The translations under genes and the position numbers were made by a program. Shown here piece by piece: positions 63,751-64,000 of a stretch of DNA of 64,000 nucleotides; the stretch's first letter is position 1; every line of letters starts with the position of its first letter. Source of the stretch: Adineta ricciae (taxonomy: Eukaryota > Rotifera > Eurotatoria > Adinetida > Adinetidae); contig CAJNOJ010000058.1 of the NCBI GenBank assembly GCA_905250025.1, forward strand, positions 124,001 through 188,000, written 5' to 3'. The notes beneath the pieces are model-generated. The model searched no databases. It saw only the letters and a list, made by a program, of their open reading frames with translations, and was not told the origin of the DNA.

Positions 63751-64000
63751 GCTATTGTTGAAACTTGAACGTCCTTACTACATGGAATACATTCGCATGC
63801 CATCATAATCTAATCAATGAGCATGGTTGTGAATAACGAATTTATCTAAGCACAAGAATGTATCCCTTTGATTTTCTTATTATATACAATCAGAACCACA
63901 AATTGTCAAAGGAAATTTAATGAAGATGAACCTTTATCAAATAATCCTTGTTAATCAAACATTTCATATTGTTGATCCGGCTTCATGTTATTTCGGCCAT

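Overview
This looks like a piece of a compact, AT-rich invertebrate nuclear genome. Genes are metazoan, sit on both strands, and most are split by introns of about 50-70 bases with GT..AG ends. I infer a bdelloid rotifer or close relative from the compactness, tiny introns, near-identical duplicated gene blocks, and a bacterial-looking hydrolase and oxygenase among ordinary animal genes. No single sequence proves the species. I joined exons by hand and checked frame and phase at every junction of the named genes.

Layout. 1-1678: 3' part of ARS2/SRRT (+). 1860-3050: a scarred duplication, with a copy of the 3' end of the next gene followed by a decayed copy of the ARS2 3' end, bracketed by 14-base inverted repeats. 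3188-5852: 2OG-Fe(II) oxygenase-like gene (+). 6653-7957: actin (+) with a CArG box upstream. 8502-10422: jagunal and a ZDHHC palmitoyltransferase (-). 11051-12993: 3' part of macoilin (-), cut off at an N. 12995-15646: a second, allele-like copy of actin exon 4, jagunal and ZDHHC, lying exactly between two single N characters (12994 and 15647). This is probably an assembly join of a homologous copy. 17355-21164: ARID1/BAF250 (+). 21657-23288: SUEL-lectin/CUB membrane protein (+). 23912-27045: cadherin (-). 27046-31873: 4.8 kb without a gene, holding a small foldback element. 31874-36721: a PARP with CCCH fingers, macro, WWE and ADP-ribosyltransferase domains (+). 38818-39168: unknown small protein (+). 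39436-41154: proteasome ATPase Rpt6/PSMC5 (-). 41840-50549: CNOT1, 25 exons (-). 52048-53419: beta-lactamase-fold serine hydrolase (+). 54163-55899: type II membrane glycosyltransferase, FUT8-like (+). 55991-56915: mannose-6-phosphate-receptor-like protein (-). 57211-57570: ELOF1 (-). 57893-58848: CCDC137 (+). 58867-61007: voltage-gated K+ channel beta subunit KCNAB (-) with two alternative first exons. 62852-63109 and 63385-63750: small uncertain genes.

The genes do not form one pathway. Several belong to basic RNA and protein control: ARS2 (cap-bound RNA), CNOT1 (deadenylation scaffold), ELOF1 (elongation), ARID1 (chromatin remodelling) and Rpt6 (proteasome). Others serve the secretory route and membranes: jagunal, macoilin, ZDHHC, the M6P-receptor-like protein and the glycosyltransferase. 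The most interesting points are the PARP that combines PARP12/ZAP-like and PARP14-like parts, the N-bounded duplicate block, the scarred ARS2/oxygenase duplication, and apparent alternative first exons in KCNAB and CNOT1.
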